Positions 18,011-27,393 of a stretch of DNA of 64,000 nucleotides are shown here, piece by piece (position 1 is the first letter of the stretch; each line of letters begins with the position of its first letter). Made by a program: the position numbers and the translations under genes. This DNA comes from Morganella morganii (GTDB taxonomy: Bacteria; Pseudomonadota; Gammaproteobacteria; Enterobacterales; Enterobacteriaceae): contig NZ_CP066129.1 in assembly GCF_019242955.1 (NCBI RefSeq), positions 2,108,001 through 2,172,000 on the forward strand, in the 5' to 3' direction. The notes under the pieces are model-generated. The model saw only the letters and a list, made by a program, of their open reading frames with translations. It searched no databases and had not been told where the DNA came from.

Positions 18011-19159
18011 TTACTTTTTACAATATATCGGGCTGAGAATGTACCCCGTCAATGCTGTTGCGCAACATAATAATGCAGTAACGGCGGGTAATAACATCTG
18101 ACTGTTCTGATGTGCTGCTGTTACCGGCAACAGAATAAAGATACTCAGGTTATTCAGACTTTCTGATAATGCCAGTGCCTCTCCTTTGCGTGTTCCGGCC
18201 TGCTCCGCAATGATTGCTGTGCTGACAGGAGCCGCAATCCCCAGTGCACACCCCTGCAGCAGCATCCACAACATCATCCCGGTCAGTCCGCCCGCTCCGC
18301 TGATAAACCCGGCAATCATGGTACTCATCACTATCAGGCTGATCAGCAACAAGCGGGTATCTGTAGCGCTTAAACGCCGGAAAAACGGCAACAAAATATT
18401 TCCGGTTAATAATCCGCCGCCGAATATGATGCTGATCAGACCGATAGTTTCTGTATTCAGCCCGAAACGGTGCCGCAGCCATTCACCACTGAGGACAAAT
18501 AACACCACCGCAGTCCCGTTCCACAGACCTTTGGCGGTGATCAGGCCCAATAATGCCGGTGAATAATCTTTTCGCGGTAATGATGCTACCGGTTGAGCGG
18601 AAATCCTGCTGATGCCGGGTAATAAAAAACAGCAGGCTATCCACATAATCAAACTCCCTGCGGCAGTCAGCAGAAAAGGTGCATACCAGCCGATACCGGA
18701 TGTCAGCCATCCGGCAATTGCCGGGCCGGAGATAATTCCGGCGGTCATGCCTGTCATCACAAATCCCATCGCGGAAGCCTGCCTGTCAGGCGGGAATTGC
18801 TCTGCAATCAGCGCAAACACTGACGGAATCAGTGCCGCAGACGCCAGTCCGCCCAGAATACGCAGTCCGACAGCCACACTGAAACACGGTGCTGTTGCCA
18901 GGGCAATGCCATCCGCCACAAACAACAGCAATGCGGTACGTAACATCCGATCACGGCTGACCCGGTCCGATAAACGCCCCAGCACCGGCGCGGCCACGGC
19001 ATACGATAAGGTATACACCGCAATCAGCCACGACGCTTGTGCCGGTGTGACATCAAATGCCGCTGCCAGCGGTGTCAGCATTGGTGAAACCATAAATTCG
19101 GTAACCCCAGTAAAAAATACTGTCAGCGCCAGTACGGGCAAGGTATAAGGTGAAATCAT
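18011..19159 (-). CDS. MFS transporter (DHA1 family)
   Basis: A 382-residue, 12-helix drug:H+ antiporter-type MFS protein. The loop 2-3 signature GRLSDRVSRDRMLR is present (about residues 61-74), and the N-terminal LTVFFTGVTEFMVSPMLTPLA segment is typical of DHA1. An in-frame GTG exists at 19210, but ATG 19159 has AGGA upstream and gives a normal start directly before the first helix. It stands alone, convergent with nothing, and 132 bases downstream of the siderophore receptor start on the same strand. Siderophore export is conceivable from the location, but not shown. Confidence 0.8.
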   Translation of the reverse strand: MISPYTLPVLALTVFFTGVTEFMVSPMLTPLAAAFDVTPAQASWLIAVYTLSYAVAAPVLGRLSDRVSRDRMLRTALLLFVADGIALATAPCFSVAVGLRILGGLASAALIPSVFALIAEQFPPDRQASAMGFVMTGMTAGIISGPAIAGWLTSGIGWYAPFLLTAAGSLIMWIACCFLLPGISRISAQPVASLPRKDYSPALLGLITAKGLWNGTAVVLFVLSGEWLRHRFGLNTETIGLISIIFGGGLLTGNILLPFFRRLSATDTRLLLISLIVMSTMIAGFISGAGGLTGMMLWMLLQGCALGIAAPVSTAIIAEQAGTRKGEALALSESLNNLSIFILLPVTAAHQNSQMLLPAVTALLCCATALTGYILSPIYCKK

Positions 19160-19414
19160 AAGAATCCTGTATAACAAAATGAAAATAAACGGGTTATGGA
19201 TTGAATTCACAAACCAGGGGAAGATAAATCAGGCGAAATGACAGGCAGACGGATGACGGACTGCTGATAAAAAGCAGTATGTTCCGGAGGATAAATAAGA
19301 GGATGTAAAACAGACGCAAATGAAGGAAGGAAAGTGCAAAGCGGCAGAAGATACCGGCGGATATGATATCAGGGATATCCGCCACCGGAAACCCAGCGGC
19401 ATCCGGGGAAATGA

Positions 19415-19873
19415 CTAGTTTTGTTTTTGCTGCCAGAACTCATAAAGAGACGGTTGATCTTCCGGTTTTTGCTGCGTAAACGAAAAACCGGGCTGCTCAT
19501 GCGGATCAGCCCGCAACGCCAGCGCGATTGATGCTGTTGACAGACCGTAAGGTTCCGCATCTGCATTGGAATACGCATATACAGCGCGGGTTACGCCCGC
19601 CATCCGCATCGCGGCCAGGCACATCGGACAAGGTTGCCCGCTGGCATACACCACACAATCCTCCAGCCGGGTCTGCTGAAGATTTTTGCCAGCATGACGC
19701 AATGCCAGCAATTCAGCGTGGGCTGTCGGATCATGCAGTTCAGACATTTGATTAACCCCTTCACCGACAATTTGCCCGTCTCTGACCACAACAGCACCAA
19801 ACGGGCGGCCGCCTTTTTCGGCATTCCGGCGTGCCAGCGCTATCGCCTGAGTCAGAAATTCACTATCTGTCAT
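19415..19873 (-). CDS. Nucleoside/guanine deaminase, cytidine-deaminase-like fold
   Basis: A 152-residue zinc deaminase. Zinc ligands and proton shuttle are HAE (His52, Glu54) and PCPMC (Cys82, Cys85), with FGAVVVRDGQIVGEG before them. Length and the C-terminal EPYGLSTASIALALRAD / SLYEFW region resemble guanine deaminases of the CDA superfamily. It is three bases downstream of a LysR gene, and its ribosome site AAGGA lies in the last codons of that gene, so translation is probably coupled. Likely role: purine base or nucleoside catabolism; the nearby NepI-like exporter agrees. Confidence 0.78.
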   Translation of the reverse strand: MTDSEFLTQAIALARRNAEKGGRPFGAVVVRDGQIVGEGVNQMSELHDPTAHAELLALRHAGKNLQQTRLEDCVVYASGQPCPMCLAAMRMAGVTRAVYAYSNADAEPYGLSTASIALALRADPHEQPGFSFTQQKPEDQPSLYEFWQQKQN

Positions 19874-19876
19874 CAG

Positions 19877-20824
19877 TTATTCCTTATGGTTGATGGCCGG
19901 GGATTCCCATACCGCTTTCCCCTGCCATTGAGTTTCCAGTGTATTGAGAAATTCGCGGACTTTCGGTGCCAGAAATTGTTTTGACGGATACACCGCACAC
20001 ACCGGTTCACCCCGGGGTGTAAATGCGGTCAGTACCGGCTGTAGTGTTCCTTTCGCTATCTGAGGCCCCGCCAGAAAAGCACCCAGCTGGCAAATTCCGC
20101 CATCCGTCAGAGCCGTATCAAGTACCGCACCGGTATCTCCCAGGCTGTACCTGCCGGTAACCGGGTATAGCTGCGTTTCTCTGTCCCGCATAAACTGCCA
20201 GGGAACATTTCGTCCCCGGTGGCGGAAAACCAGACACGCATGTTCTGTCAATTGTTCCGGTGTTTCCGGTATGCCATGCTGTGCCAGGTAACCCGGCGAT
20301 GCACAGGTGATCAGCCGGTGAGGAGCCAGAACCTTACGCACCAGGCGGCTGTCATCATTACCGCCGATACGCACTGCCACATCAATCCCTTCCTGAACGA
20401 GGTCACAGTAATCATCTGAGAAACTGACATCAATATCAACGTCCGGCCATTGTGCGGCATACTGATGTATCACCGGCATCACATAATTACGGCCAAAGAC
20501 CACAGGAACAGCGATCCGCAATGTTCCGGAGGGTGTTTTTCTTCCTTCATACAGCGCATTTTCTGCATCATCCACTTCGGATAATATTCGTTTGGCATGC
20601 AGGTAAAAGCGCTCTCCCTCCTCAGTCAGACGCAAACGCCGCGTGGTCCGGTGAAGCAGACGCGTACTGACCCGGTTTTCCAGGCGCTGAAGACATTTTC
20701 CGGCGGCAGAACGGGAAATCTGCAACTTCCCGGCTGCTGCCGTAAAATTACCGGTTTCACTGACCCGGACAAAAACAAGTACATCAAATAAGTTATCCAG
20801 TAATAAACTGTTTTTATCTGCCAC
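19877..20824 (-). CDS. LysR family transcriptional regulator
   Basis: A 315-residue regulator with HTH FTAAAGKLQISRSAAGKCLQRLENRVS (about residues 26-52) and a LysR effector domain. The HTH is of the CrgA/AaeR-like subgroup (RSAAGK rather than the PSAVS form). It is divergent from the NepI-like MFS gene at 20921 and cotranscribed with the deaminase, so it probably controls both. Confidence 0.83.
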   Translation of the reverse strand: MADKNSLLLDNLFDVLVFVRVSETGNFTAAAGKLQISRSAAGKCLQRLENRVSTRLLHRTTRRLRLTEEGERFYLHAKRILSEVDDAENALYEGRKTPSGTLRIAVPVVFGRNYVMPVIHQYAAQWPDVDIDVSFSDDYCDLVQEGIDVAVRIGGNDDSRLVRKVLAPHRLITCASPGYLAQHGIPETPEQLTEHACLVFRHRGRNVPWQFMRDRETQLYPVTGRYSLGDTGAVLDTALTDGGICQLGAFLAGPQIAKGTLQPVLTAFTPRGEPVCAVYPSKQFLAPKVREFLNTLETQWQGKAVWESPAINHKE

Positions 20825-20920
20825 GATTTGTCCCGGATGTTACGCCAAAGATGATATTTATCTGTCATACTGGCGCATATAGACTCTCTTCTCAAGTAAA
20901 GTTATTACTGTGAGGAATGT

Positions 20921-22141
20921 ATGTCAGACAGTCATTGTTTATCTCTTTCATTACCATCTGCCCGCCGGGGATGGTTTTCTGTTGTTGCGCTGACACTGGC
21001 AACCTTTGCCGTGGTCACCACGGAGATGCTGCCGGTCGGATTACTGACGCCTGTCGCGGCTGAGTTTCATGTGCCGCAGGCTCATGTCAGTCTGATGTTA
21101 ACGATTCCGGCTCTGGTGGCTGCACTCTGTTCACCACTGATTATCTTGTTCACCGGACGCCTGAACCGCCGCTGGTTGCTGATGCTCCTCATGGCATTCC
21201 TGATGGCCGCGAATATCTGTGCTGCCACCGCTTCTCATTTTTCTGTTCTGGTGGCCGCCCGGATAATAGTCGGGATAAGTATCGGCGGGATCTGGGCAAT
21301 CGCCGGAGGGATAGCTGCCAGACTGGTTGCTTCCCGCCATACATCACTGGCAACCTCTCTGATATTTGCCGGTGTCGCCGCTGCATCTGTTCTGGGAATT
21401 CCGCTTGGTGTGATCCTCGGCGAATGGGTTGGCTGGCGTGGCGTGTTTGGCATCATGGGTTTGTTTTCCCTTATGGTATTACTGCTGATGCTGAGCCTGC
21501 CGTCTCTGCCACCGGTTCAGGCACCGGTTGTCCGCGATTTTCTGATGCAACTCCGCCGCCCGGCTATCCGGACCGGACTGTTAATCACGTTACTTCTGGT
21601 GACGGCCCACTTTATGGCATTTACCTTTATCCGGCCTGTTCTGCAAAGGGATCCGCAATTACAGGCGCATGAACTCAGCGGGTTACTGGCGCTGTACGGT
21701 ATTGCCGGTATTGCCGGTAATTTCATACTGGGATTATTATCCGGACGTCATTTATTCAGTGCCATATTCTGTATTACCAGCGGCATTGCTTTAAGTTTAG
21801 CCGGGCTGCTCCTGCTGCCTGCAATCCCGGTATTCCATATCATCATTCTCACTCTCTGGGGCGTGGTATATGGCGGCGTATCTGTCACTCTGATGAACTG
21901 GATGATCCGCTACAGCGCGCAGGCGATTGAAATCACCGGCTCTCTCTATATCGCCTTTTTTAACACCGGAATTGCTGCCGGTTCCGCCGCCGGCGGTATG
22001 ATGGTATCGGTATTCTCCCTGCAGGAAAATATCATGGCGGCACTGGCCTGTTCCGCCATGGTACTGATACTGGTTTCCGGTTTTGTTATCCGCTTATACC
22101 GTACGGGACGTGAGCGGCAGACCAATCTCAATCAGGTTTAA
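20921..22141 (+). CDS. MFS exporter, NepI-like (purine ribonucleoside efflux type)
   Basis: A 406-residue, 12-helix MFS protein. The first helix (ALTLATFAVVTTEMLPVGLLTPVA), the conserved RIIVGISIGGIWAIAGGIAARLV block and WVGWRGVFGIMG are those of the NepI/AraJ-like subgroup of DHA1. Its divergent LysR gene is cotranscribed with a nucleoside deaminase, which supports export of a purine nucleoside or analogue. The last 48 bases overlap the convergent VOC gene. Confidence 0.78.
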   Translation: MSDSHCLSLSLPSARRGWFSVVALTLATFAVVTTEMLPVGLLTPVAAEFHVPQAHVSLMLTIPALVAALCSPLIILFTGRLNRRWLLMLLMAFLMAANICAATASHFSVLVAARIIVGISIGGIWAIAGGIAARLVASRHTSLATSLIFAGVAAASVLGIPLGVILGEWVGWRGVFGIMGLFSLMVLLLMLSLPSLPPVQAPVVRDFLMQLRRPAIRTGLLITLLLVTAHFMAFTFIRPVLQRDPQLQAHELSGLLALYGIAGIAGNFILGLLSGRHLFSAIFCITSGIALSLAGLLLLPAIPVFHIIILTLWGVVYGGVSVTLMNWMIRYSAQAIEITGSLYIAFFNTGIAAGSAAGGMMVSVFSLQENIMAALACSAMVLILVSGFVIRLYRTGRERQTNLNQV

Positions 22142-22492
22142 ATCCGGGTCACGGAAATAGACCGATATTATCGGGCCGGTTGCACCTGTGCGCTCCACCG
22201 GCCCCTCTTCCGTAACAACGTTCTCTTTTGCCAGATGCGCCAGCGTTTGTTCAACCGGGGTTCCGGTAAGAAAACAGAGGTCGGCGGAACCGGGGACGGG
22301 TTTATCCGCATTCGGCAGAAATTCATTTCCTGCCTGATGTAAATTAATTTTCTGCCGGCCAAACACCAGCGCTTTGCGATCCCCGCGAAATGTTACAACA
22401 GAAAACCCCAGTACCCGGCGGTAAAAATCGCAGGTTTTTTCGATATCAGCCACGGTCAGAACCAGATGGTCAAGATGTGAAACAGTAATCAT
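22094..22492 (-). CDS. VOC family protein (glyoxalase/bleomycin resistance fold)
   Basis: A 132-residue metal-dependent VOC protein. A metal ligand is His in HLDHLVLTVAD (about residues 6-16), with FYRRVLGF next, and the C-terminal Glu in LNLIEI (about 121-126); INLHQAGNEF is the middle ligand element. The whole aligns in layout with VirJ/YaeR-type small glyoxalase-fold proteins. ATG 22492 with GGGAG is preferred over an upstream in-frame start. The gene ends 48 bases inside the convergent MFS gene. Substrate unknown. Confidence 0.78.
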   Translation of the reverse strand: MITVSHLDHLVLTVADIEKTCDFYRRVLGFSVVTFRGDRKALVFGRQKINLHQAGNEFLPNADKPVPGSADLCFLTGTPVEQTLAHLAKENVVTEEGPVERTGATGPIISVYFRDPDLNLIEIGLPLTSRTV

Positions 22493-22600
22493 CAGACAGC
22501 TCCCTGTATTTGCGGTTATTCGTACATTACGTGGTATCACACTGACTGAAAATACACAATTGAGGGTATTTTCTTTTTTTAATACATCCGTAATGATGAG

Positions 22601-24022
22601 TTACTGACGGGAGATTATTTCTGGTTTACGGACGCGCGTCAGCCGGTAAATCAGAAGTGCGGCGCAGAGTGCCATCAGGACATTAAACCCGAGACTGACA
22701 CTGTAAACCGCGGCAGGAGCAGATAACAGTACGGTATCTCCGCTGTGCCTGAGCGAAAACTGCAAAATAACCGATACTGCGGTTGCACCGGCTGCCGCAC
22801 CAATTTGTTGTAATGTGGCCGTCAGTCCGGATGCCATTCCGGCCTGTGCGGGCGTAACCCGGGACAGCACAATATTCAGCATCGGGGTCATAATCATGCC
22901 CTGAGTGAACCCGACCAAAAACAGAAACAGGCTGAGTACAGCACTGGTTGTGCTTTGCGGTAAAATATTCAGTCCGGCAATTAATAGCAGGTAACTGGCG
23001 GCATACCCTAATGCACCGTAATAAATCACCGGTTCGCCCAGCCTGATCGTCATTCGTGGTGTGATAAAGGAGGCAATAACAAAGCCGATACTGGACGGCA
23101 CAAAAATCAGCCCGGCTTCCAGCGGTGTGGCACCCATACCGTTTTGCAGTAACAGGGAGAGTATCAGCGGAAATGCCGATGAGGTGGCATAAACACACAA
23201 CACGACAGCAGTGCCGGTAACAAACGGTCGGTTACTCAGTACAGCAATATCAAACAGCGGCGTTTGTCCGGTGCGTGATAAATACTGCTCATAACGGACA
23301 AAATAGAACAACAGAACCATACCCGTAAGCAGCAATCCGGCACCGGAAAGTGTCAGGCCCCACACCGGTAACATCAGAAGCGGTAGCAGAAATGCGGTAA
23401 TACCTGTGGCCGATAACAGCACACCCGGCCAATCCGTGGTTAATTTCCCGGGTGCACGGCCTTCCTGTAAATAGCGGGATAACACCAGTGCAAGTATACC
23501 GACAGGGAGATTAACCAGAAAAATCAGCCGCCAGCCCATATCAGCCAGATTCAGTGTGATGAGCCAGCCTCCCAGCGCCTGACCGGCAATTGCGGCCAGC
23601 CCCAGGGTCATGCCCAGCCAGCCGAAGGCTTTTCCGGCCTGTGTTTCATCAAAATTCAGGCGAATGCCGGCATACACCTGCGGGAACAATAATGCGGCCG
23701 CCAGTCCCTGAATAAACCGGGCAGTCACCAGTAATAACGCGGTCGGTGCGACGGCACACAATAAGGAGGCCAGCGTGAAAAAGGCCATTCCGGCCTGATA
23801 TAACCGGCGGCGTCCGTAAATATCCCCCAGCCGTCCGCCGGTGATCAGCAGAAGACCGAATGCCAGTTCATAACCGGCAATAATCAGTGTCAGCTCCGTG
23901 AAACCGGCCTGTAAGTCGCGTTCTATACTGACAATCGCCACATTGACGACAAACAGATCAAAAATGGTGACAAATCCGGCGAGGACTAATACAAACAGTG
24001 CGATACGTTGTTGCTGATTCAT
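22601..24022 (-). CDS. MFS drug transporter, 14-helix DHA2 (EmrB/QacA) family
   Basis: A 473-residue transporter with 14 predicted helices. The DHA2 hallmarks are FVTIFDLFVVNVAI (helix 1, carrying the D-x-x-x-V-N motif), GGRLGDIYGRRRLY (motif A) and the helix 5 segment LGLAAIAGQALGGWLI. It is divergent from an XRE-family regulator at 24157, with an inverted repeat between them. Likely exports a toxic organic compound; substrate unknown. Confidence 0.83.
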   Translation of the reverse strand: MNQQQRIALFVLVLAGFVTIFDLFVVNVAIVSIERDLQAGFTELTLIIAGYELAFGLLLITGGRLGDIYGRRRLYQAGMAFFTLASLLCAVAPTALLLVTARFIQGLAAALLFPQVYAGIRLNFDETQAGKAFGWLGMTLGLAAIAGQALGGWLITLNLADMGWRLIFLVNLPVGILALVLSRYLQEGRAPGKLTTDWPGVLLSATGITAFLLPLLMLPVWGLTLSGAGLLLTGMVLLFYFVRYEQYLSRTGQTPLFDIAVLSNRPFVTGTAVVLCVYATSSAFPLILSLLLQNGMGATPLEAGLIFVPSSIGFVIASFITPRMTIRLGEPVIYYGALGYAASYLLLIAGLNILPQSTTSAVLSLFLFLVGFTQGMIMTPMLNIVLSRVTPAQAGMASGLTATLQQIGAAAGATAVSVILQFSLRHSGDTVLLSAPAAVYSVSLGFNVLMALCAALLIYRLTRVRKPEIISRQ

Positions 24023-24080
24023 GTTTTTCTCATTTTGCCATTTTTAAAAGCAGGAATGAGACTATAATCAGGCCGTTATC

Positions 24081-24097
24081 CTGTTACAATTTAACAG
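24081..24097. promoter_or_regulatory. Candidate operator between MFS and XRE genes
   Basis: CTGTTA-CAATT-TAACAG is a perfect 6-bp inverted repeat in the divergent promoter region, and a further TAACAG half-site lies at about 24117-24122. Probably bound by the XRE regulator (inference). Confidence 0.45.
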
Positions 24098-24156
24098 TTT
24101 ATACTATTACTATTAATAACAGGCACTAAAGGCAACATAACATAAGGCATCTGCTC

Positions 24157-24954
24157 ATGAGTGACAATCCGCGCACACGGCCGGAACTGGCCGATTTTTT
24201 ACGGACAAAACGGGAAAGCCTGACCCCCGGATGTGTGGGACTGCCGCACACGTCACGCCGCCGTACTCCGGGTTTACGCCGTGAAGAAGTAGCGGCACTC
24301 GCCGGCGTGGGTCTGACCTGGTATACCTGGCTGGAACAGGGACGTGAAATCGGCGTATCCGCCCGCTTTCTGGATAACCTGTCACGGACATTGCGCCTGA
24401 ATGAAGCAGAACGCCAGCATCTGTATCTGCTGGCCCATCAGCGGGCACCCGAAGCGTCCGGTGATACCGAACATCAGGTGCCGCCGGTTATCACCCGGAT
24501 GCTGGACGATTTTCCGGATAATTATCTCTGCTATGTGCTGAATCTGCACTGGGATGTACTGGCCTATAATGAAAAAGCAGATCGTTATCTGCACTTCTCT
24601 GATGCTCAGCCCGGGATGTGTAACTTTTTGTATTTACTGTTTACCGATTCCCGCTATCAGATCCGGTTTACGGACTGGGAAACGGATGCTCAGCGTCTGC
24701 TGGCCAGTTTCCGCCGTGATTATGCCAGAACCAAACATGACCCGAATATTCAGCGGATGATCGCCGCGTTATGTCAGGAATCCCCTGTTTTTGACAAATT
24801 GTGGAATAAACACGAGATCTATCAGCCCTGTAACGGTATCCGTGAAATCGAGTTCAGCGGCAGACGGGAAACTTATGAGTATGCCTCACTGACATTTGAT
24901 ATTGATAAATCCAACCGGTTACTGGTGTACACCCCGGTAACCGGTGAGGATTAA
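24157..24954 (+). CDS. XRE-type regulator with MmyB-like ligand-binding domain
   Basis: A 265-residue regulator. The HTH occupies about residues 8-85, with the family signature RRRTPGLRREEVAALAGVG followed by TWYTWLEQGR. The C-terminal PAS-like MmyB domain starts near residue 105 (LDDFPDNYLCYVLNLHWDVLAYN) and is thought to bind a small hydrophobic ligand. Such proteins typically sit beside, and control, an exporter or oxidoreductase; here the divergent DHA2 pump fits. Confidence 0.85.
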   Translation: MSDNPRTRPELADFLRTKRESLTPGCVGLPHTSRRRTPGLRREEVAALAGVGLTWYTWLEQGREIGVSARFLDNLSRTLRLNEAERQHLYLLAHQRAPEASGDTEHQVPPVITRMLDDFPDNYLCYVLNLHWDVLAYNEKADRYLHFSDAQPGMCNFLYLLFTDSRYQIRFTDWETDAQRLLASFRRDYARTKHDPNIQRMIAALCQESPVFDKLWNKHEIYQPCNGIREIEFSGRRETYEYASLTFDIDKSNRLLVYTPVTGED

Positions 24955-24994
24955 AGCACAGACGCGGCGGCAGGCAGTAATGCCACAGGGATTA

Positions 24995-25966
24995 TCAGCA
25001 TGCCGCTGCAAAATGGTCGGTTGCCCGCAGTAACTGATCCCGGATGCCCGGTTCAGACATCGCATGCCCCGCACCTTCAATCAGGTGCAGTACCGAACCC
25101 GGCCAGGCTTTGTGAAGATGCCTGGCAAAGGTTGCCGGGCACGGCATATCATAACGACCGTGAACAATAATGCCCGGAATACCGTGTAACCGGTGAATAT
25201 CGCGCAGTAACTGCCCTTCCTCCAGCCAGCACCGGTGATAAAAATAGTGATTTTCCAGCCGGGCAAATGCGATGGCGAAATGGTCATCGGTAAATTCGTC
25301 CAGATGTCCTGCATCCGGTAACAATGTGGTGGTTTTCCCTTCCCACAAGGTCCAGGCTTTGGCTGCCGTTAACTGAACCTGAATATCATCATCAGTCAGC
25401 AGCTTACGGTAGGCAGCGATCATATTGTGCCGCTCCTGCACCGGAACCGGAGCCAGAAAGGCTTCCCACTCTTCAGGGAACATCTGAGAAACACCAAATT
25501 GGTAATACCAGTCCAGCTCTGACTGTGTCACGGTATATACACCGCGCAAAATAATTTCACTCACCTGCTGCGGATACGTTTCACTGTATGCCAGCGCCAG
25601 TGATGACCCCCAGGAGCCGCCGAATACCAGCCATTTGCTGACACCAATATGTTTTCTCAGCCGCTCAATATCATCCGTCAGATCCCACGTTGTGTTATGC
25701 GCGATTTCAGCATGCGGTGTTGAACGCCCGCATCCGCGCTGGTCAAACAGCAGCACATCATAACGGGCAGGATCAAAATAGCGCCGGTATTCAGGGCTGA
25801 TCCCGCCGCCCGGTCCGCCGTGCAGAAAAACAGCCGGTTTCGCGCCGGGTGTACCGGCTCGTTCGTAATAGATCCGGTGACCATGACCAACATCGAGAAA
25901 CCCGGTTTCATAAGGCTCAATGGCCGGATATAACGTACGCAGTGTAGTATCAGAAGATGTTGTCAT
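24995..25966 (-). CDS. pip: Prolyl aminopeptidase
   Basis: A 323-residue alpha/beta hydrolase that removes N-terminal proline from peptides in the cytosol. The oxyanion motif HGGPGGG (49-55), the nucleophile elbow GGSWGSS (Ser118) and the C-terminal EGAGHAM His are all present, and FDQRGCGRSTPH is the family signature. It is on the same strand as, and downstream of, the YdhP-like gene, but a strong terminator separates them, so it has its own transcript. Confidence 0.92.
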   Translation of the reverse strand: MTTSSDTTLRTLYPAIEPYETGFLDVGHGHRIYYERAGTPGAKPAVFLHGGPGGGISPEYRRYFDPARYDVLLFDQRGCGRSTPHAEIAHNTTWDLTDDIERLRKHIGVSKWLVFGGSWGSSLALAYSETYPQQVSEIILRGVYTVTQSELDWYYQFGVSQMFPEEWEAFLAPVPVQERHNMIAAYRKLLTDDDIQVQLTAAKAWTLWEGKTTTLLPDAGHLDEFTDDHFAIAFARLENHYFYHRCWLEEGQLLRDIHRLHGIPGIIVHGRYDMPCPATFARHLHKAWPGSVLHLIEGAGHAMSEPGIRDQLLRATDHFAAAC

Positions 25967-26023
25967 TGCAAAACCACCGGTTATCAGTCAACAGAACTTA
26001 CCATCCTAATCAATAACCTGCAT

Positions 26024-26062
26024 AAAAGACAAGCAGCCTGTGGTGATTACACCACAGGCTGC
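26024..26062 (-). terminator. Intrinsic terminator of the ydhP-like gene
   Basis: A 13-bp perfect stem (GCAGCCTGTGGTG, loop ATTA) at 26033-26062; on the minus strand it is followed by CTTGTCTTTTAT. It lies 27 bases after the MFS stop. Confidence 0.75.
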
Positions 26063-26088
26063 CCTGATATCTGACGTGTTTAATGCGT

Positions 26089-27276
26089 TCAGAGCGTCGT
26101 GCATTGCTCCGTATCTGACACGGTAATCTGTGGTTTTTTCCGGCGTAACGTTATCCGCAACACCACTAATCCGGCGGCGGCCACTGCTGCACCGGCATAA
26201 CTGACACCGGCATAATCGCCGCCGTTTGCCAGCACTGAAGCCCCCAGCGCAGCACCAACCGCATTACCGAGGTTAAACGCGCCGATATTAACGGAAGATG
26301 CCAATGCCTGCGCCTCTGATGCGACCTGCATGACTTTTACCTGAAGCGGCGGGACTATCCCAAAACTGGCCGCGCCCCAGATAACCAGCATAATTCCGGA
26401 CGTGACACTGTCACGAGCCATCAGCGGAAACAGGACCATCGTCAGTGCCAGCAGTGCGAATAATCCGTATAACGTGCGGGAGACCGAACGGTTTGCCCAT
26501 ACACCGCCCAGATAGTTACCCAGCGTAAAGCCCAGCCCGACCAGTATCAGCATCATACTGATCTGTGTTTCCGGTACTGCGGAAATAAAGGTCAGCGCAG
26601 GTGCAATATAGGTATAAAACGTAAACATGGCACTGGCACCCAGTACCGTACACAGCATTGCCAGTAATACCGCCGGACGGGTCAGTACCTGCAATTCACG
26701 GCGCAGATTGAGCGCTTGACCCTGCATATTACGCGGCAGTGATCGCAGCAGCGCCGCCATTGTCAGCAGGCCGAGGAGACTGACCACAAAGAACGATTCC
26801 CGCCAGCCCAGTATCTGGGACAATTTAGTAATTGCCGGAACACCGCCGATATTGGCAATGGTCAGTCCCATAAACATACCTGCTATTGCCCCTGCTTCTT
26901 TACCTTTTGCCACCACACGGGTTGCCACCATGGCACCAATTCCGAAGAATGCACCGTGATTCAGACTGGTGATAAAGCGGGCGAGCAGCAGCGTATTATA
27001 ATCCGGCGCCAGCGCTGACATCACATTGCCTGCTGTAAAAATGCTCATCAGAAAAATCAGCGCGGCTTTCGGCGAACGGCGGATCAGCAGCAGTGTCATC
27101 ACCGGTGCCCCCAGCATCACACCCAGTGCATATACCACCACCAGCATACCGGCGGCAGGAATAGAAACACCCAGTGATCCGGCAATTTCCGGCAGCATTC
27201 CCATCGGGGAAAATTCCGTTGCCCCGATGGCAAACGCGCCGACAGACAGGGATAACAGAGCAGTATTTGTTCGCAT
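26089..27276 (-). CDS. ydhP: MFS transporter, YdhP-like
   Basis: A 395-residue, 12-helix MFS protein. Long blocks match E. coli YdhP as I remember it: GATEFSPMGMLPEIA, SLNHGAFFGIGAMVA, FMGLTIANIGGVPA and SSVNIGAFNLGNA. YdhP belongs to the sugar/drug efflux DHA1 group (AraJ, SotB); its natural substrate is not established. It is divergent from a LysR gene at 27394, its likely regulator, and ends at a strong terminator. Confidence 0.82.
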   Translation of the reverse strand: MRTNTALLSLSVGAFAIGATEFSPMGMLPEIAGSLGVSIPAAGMLVVVYALGVMLGAPVMTLLLIRRSPKAALIFLMSIFTAGNVMSALAPDYNTLLLARFITSLNHGAFFGIGAMVATRVVAKGKEAGAIAGMFMGLTIANIGGVPAITKLSQILGWRESFFVVSLLGLLTMAALLRSLPRNMQGQALNLRRELQVLTRPAVLLAMLCTVLGASAMFTFYTYIAPALTFISAVPETQISMMLILVGLGFTLGNYLGGVWANRSVSRTLYGLFALLALTMVLFPLMARDSVTSGIMLVIWGAASFGIVPPLQVKVMQVASEAQALASSVNIGAFNLGNAVGAALGASVLANGGDYAGVSYAGAAVAAAGLVVLRITLRRKKPQITVSDTEQCTTL

Positions 27277-27393
27277 AATGTCCTCAGAATAAAAAAAACA
27301 ACGTCACTGTGTTGTCAGGACGGCGATTCTGCCACATTGATTTTCGCGGGAACAGCCGTTAATCTGCAAAAAACAATTGAGTAAAACGCAATA

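Noticed and set aside
22094-22141. Overlapping convergent gene ends (also at 8164-8194, 31202-31211, 49300-49318) as special structures
   Set aside because: Short tail-to-tail overlaps are common in compact bacterial genomes and need no special explanation.
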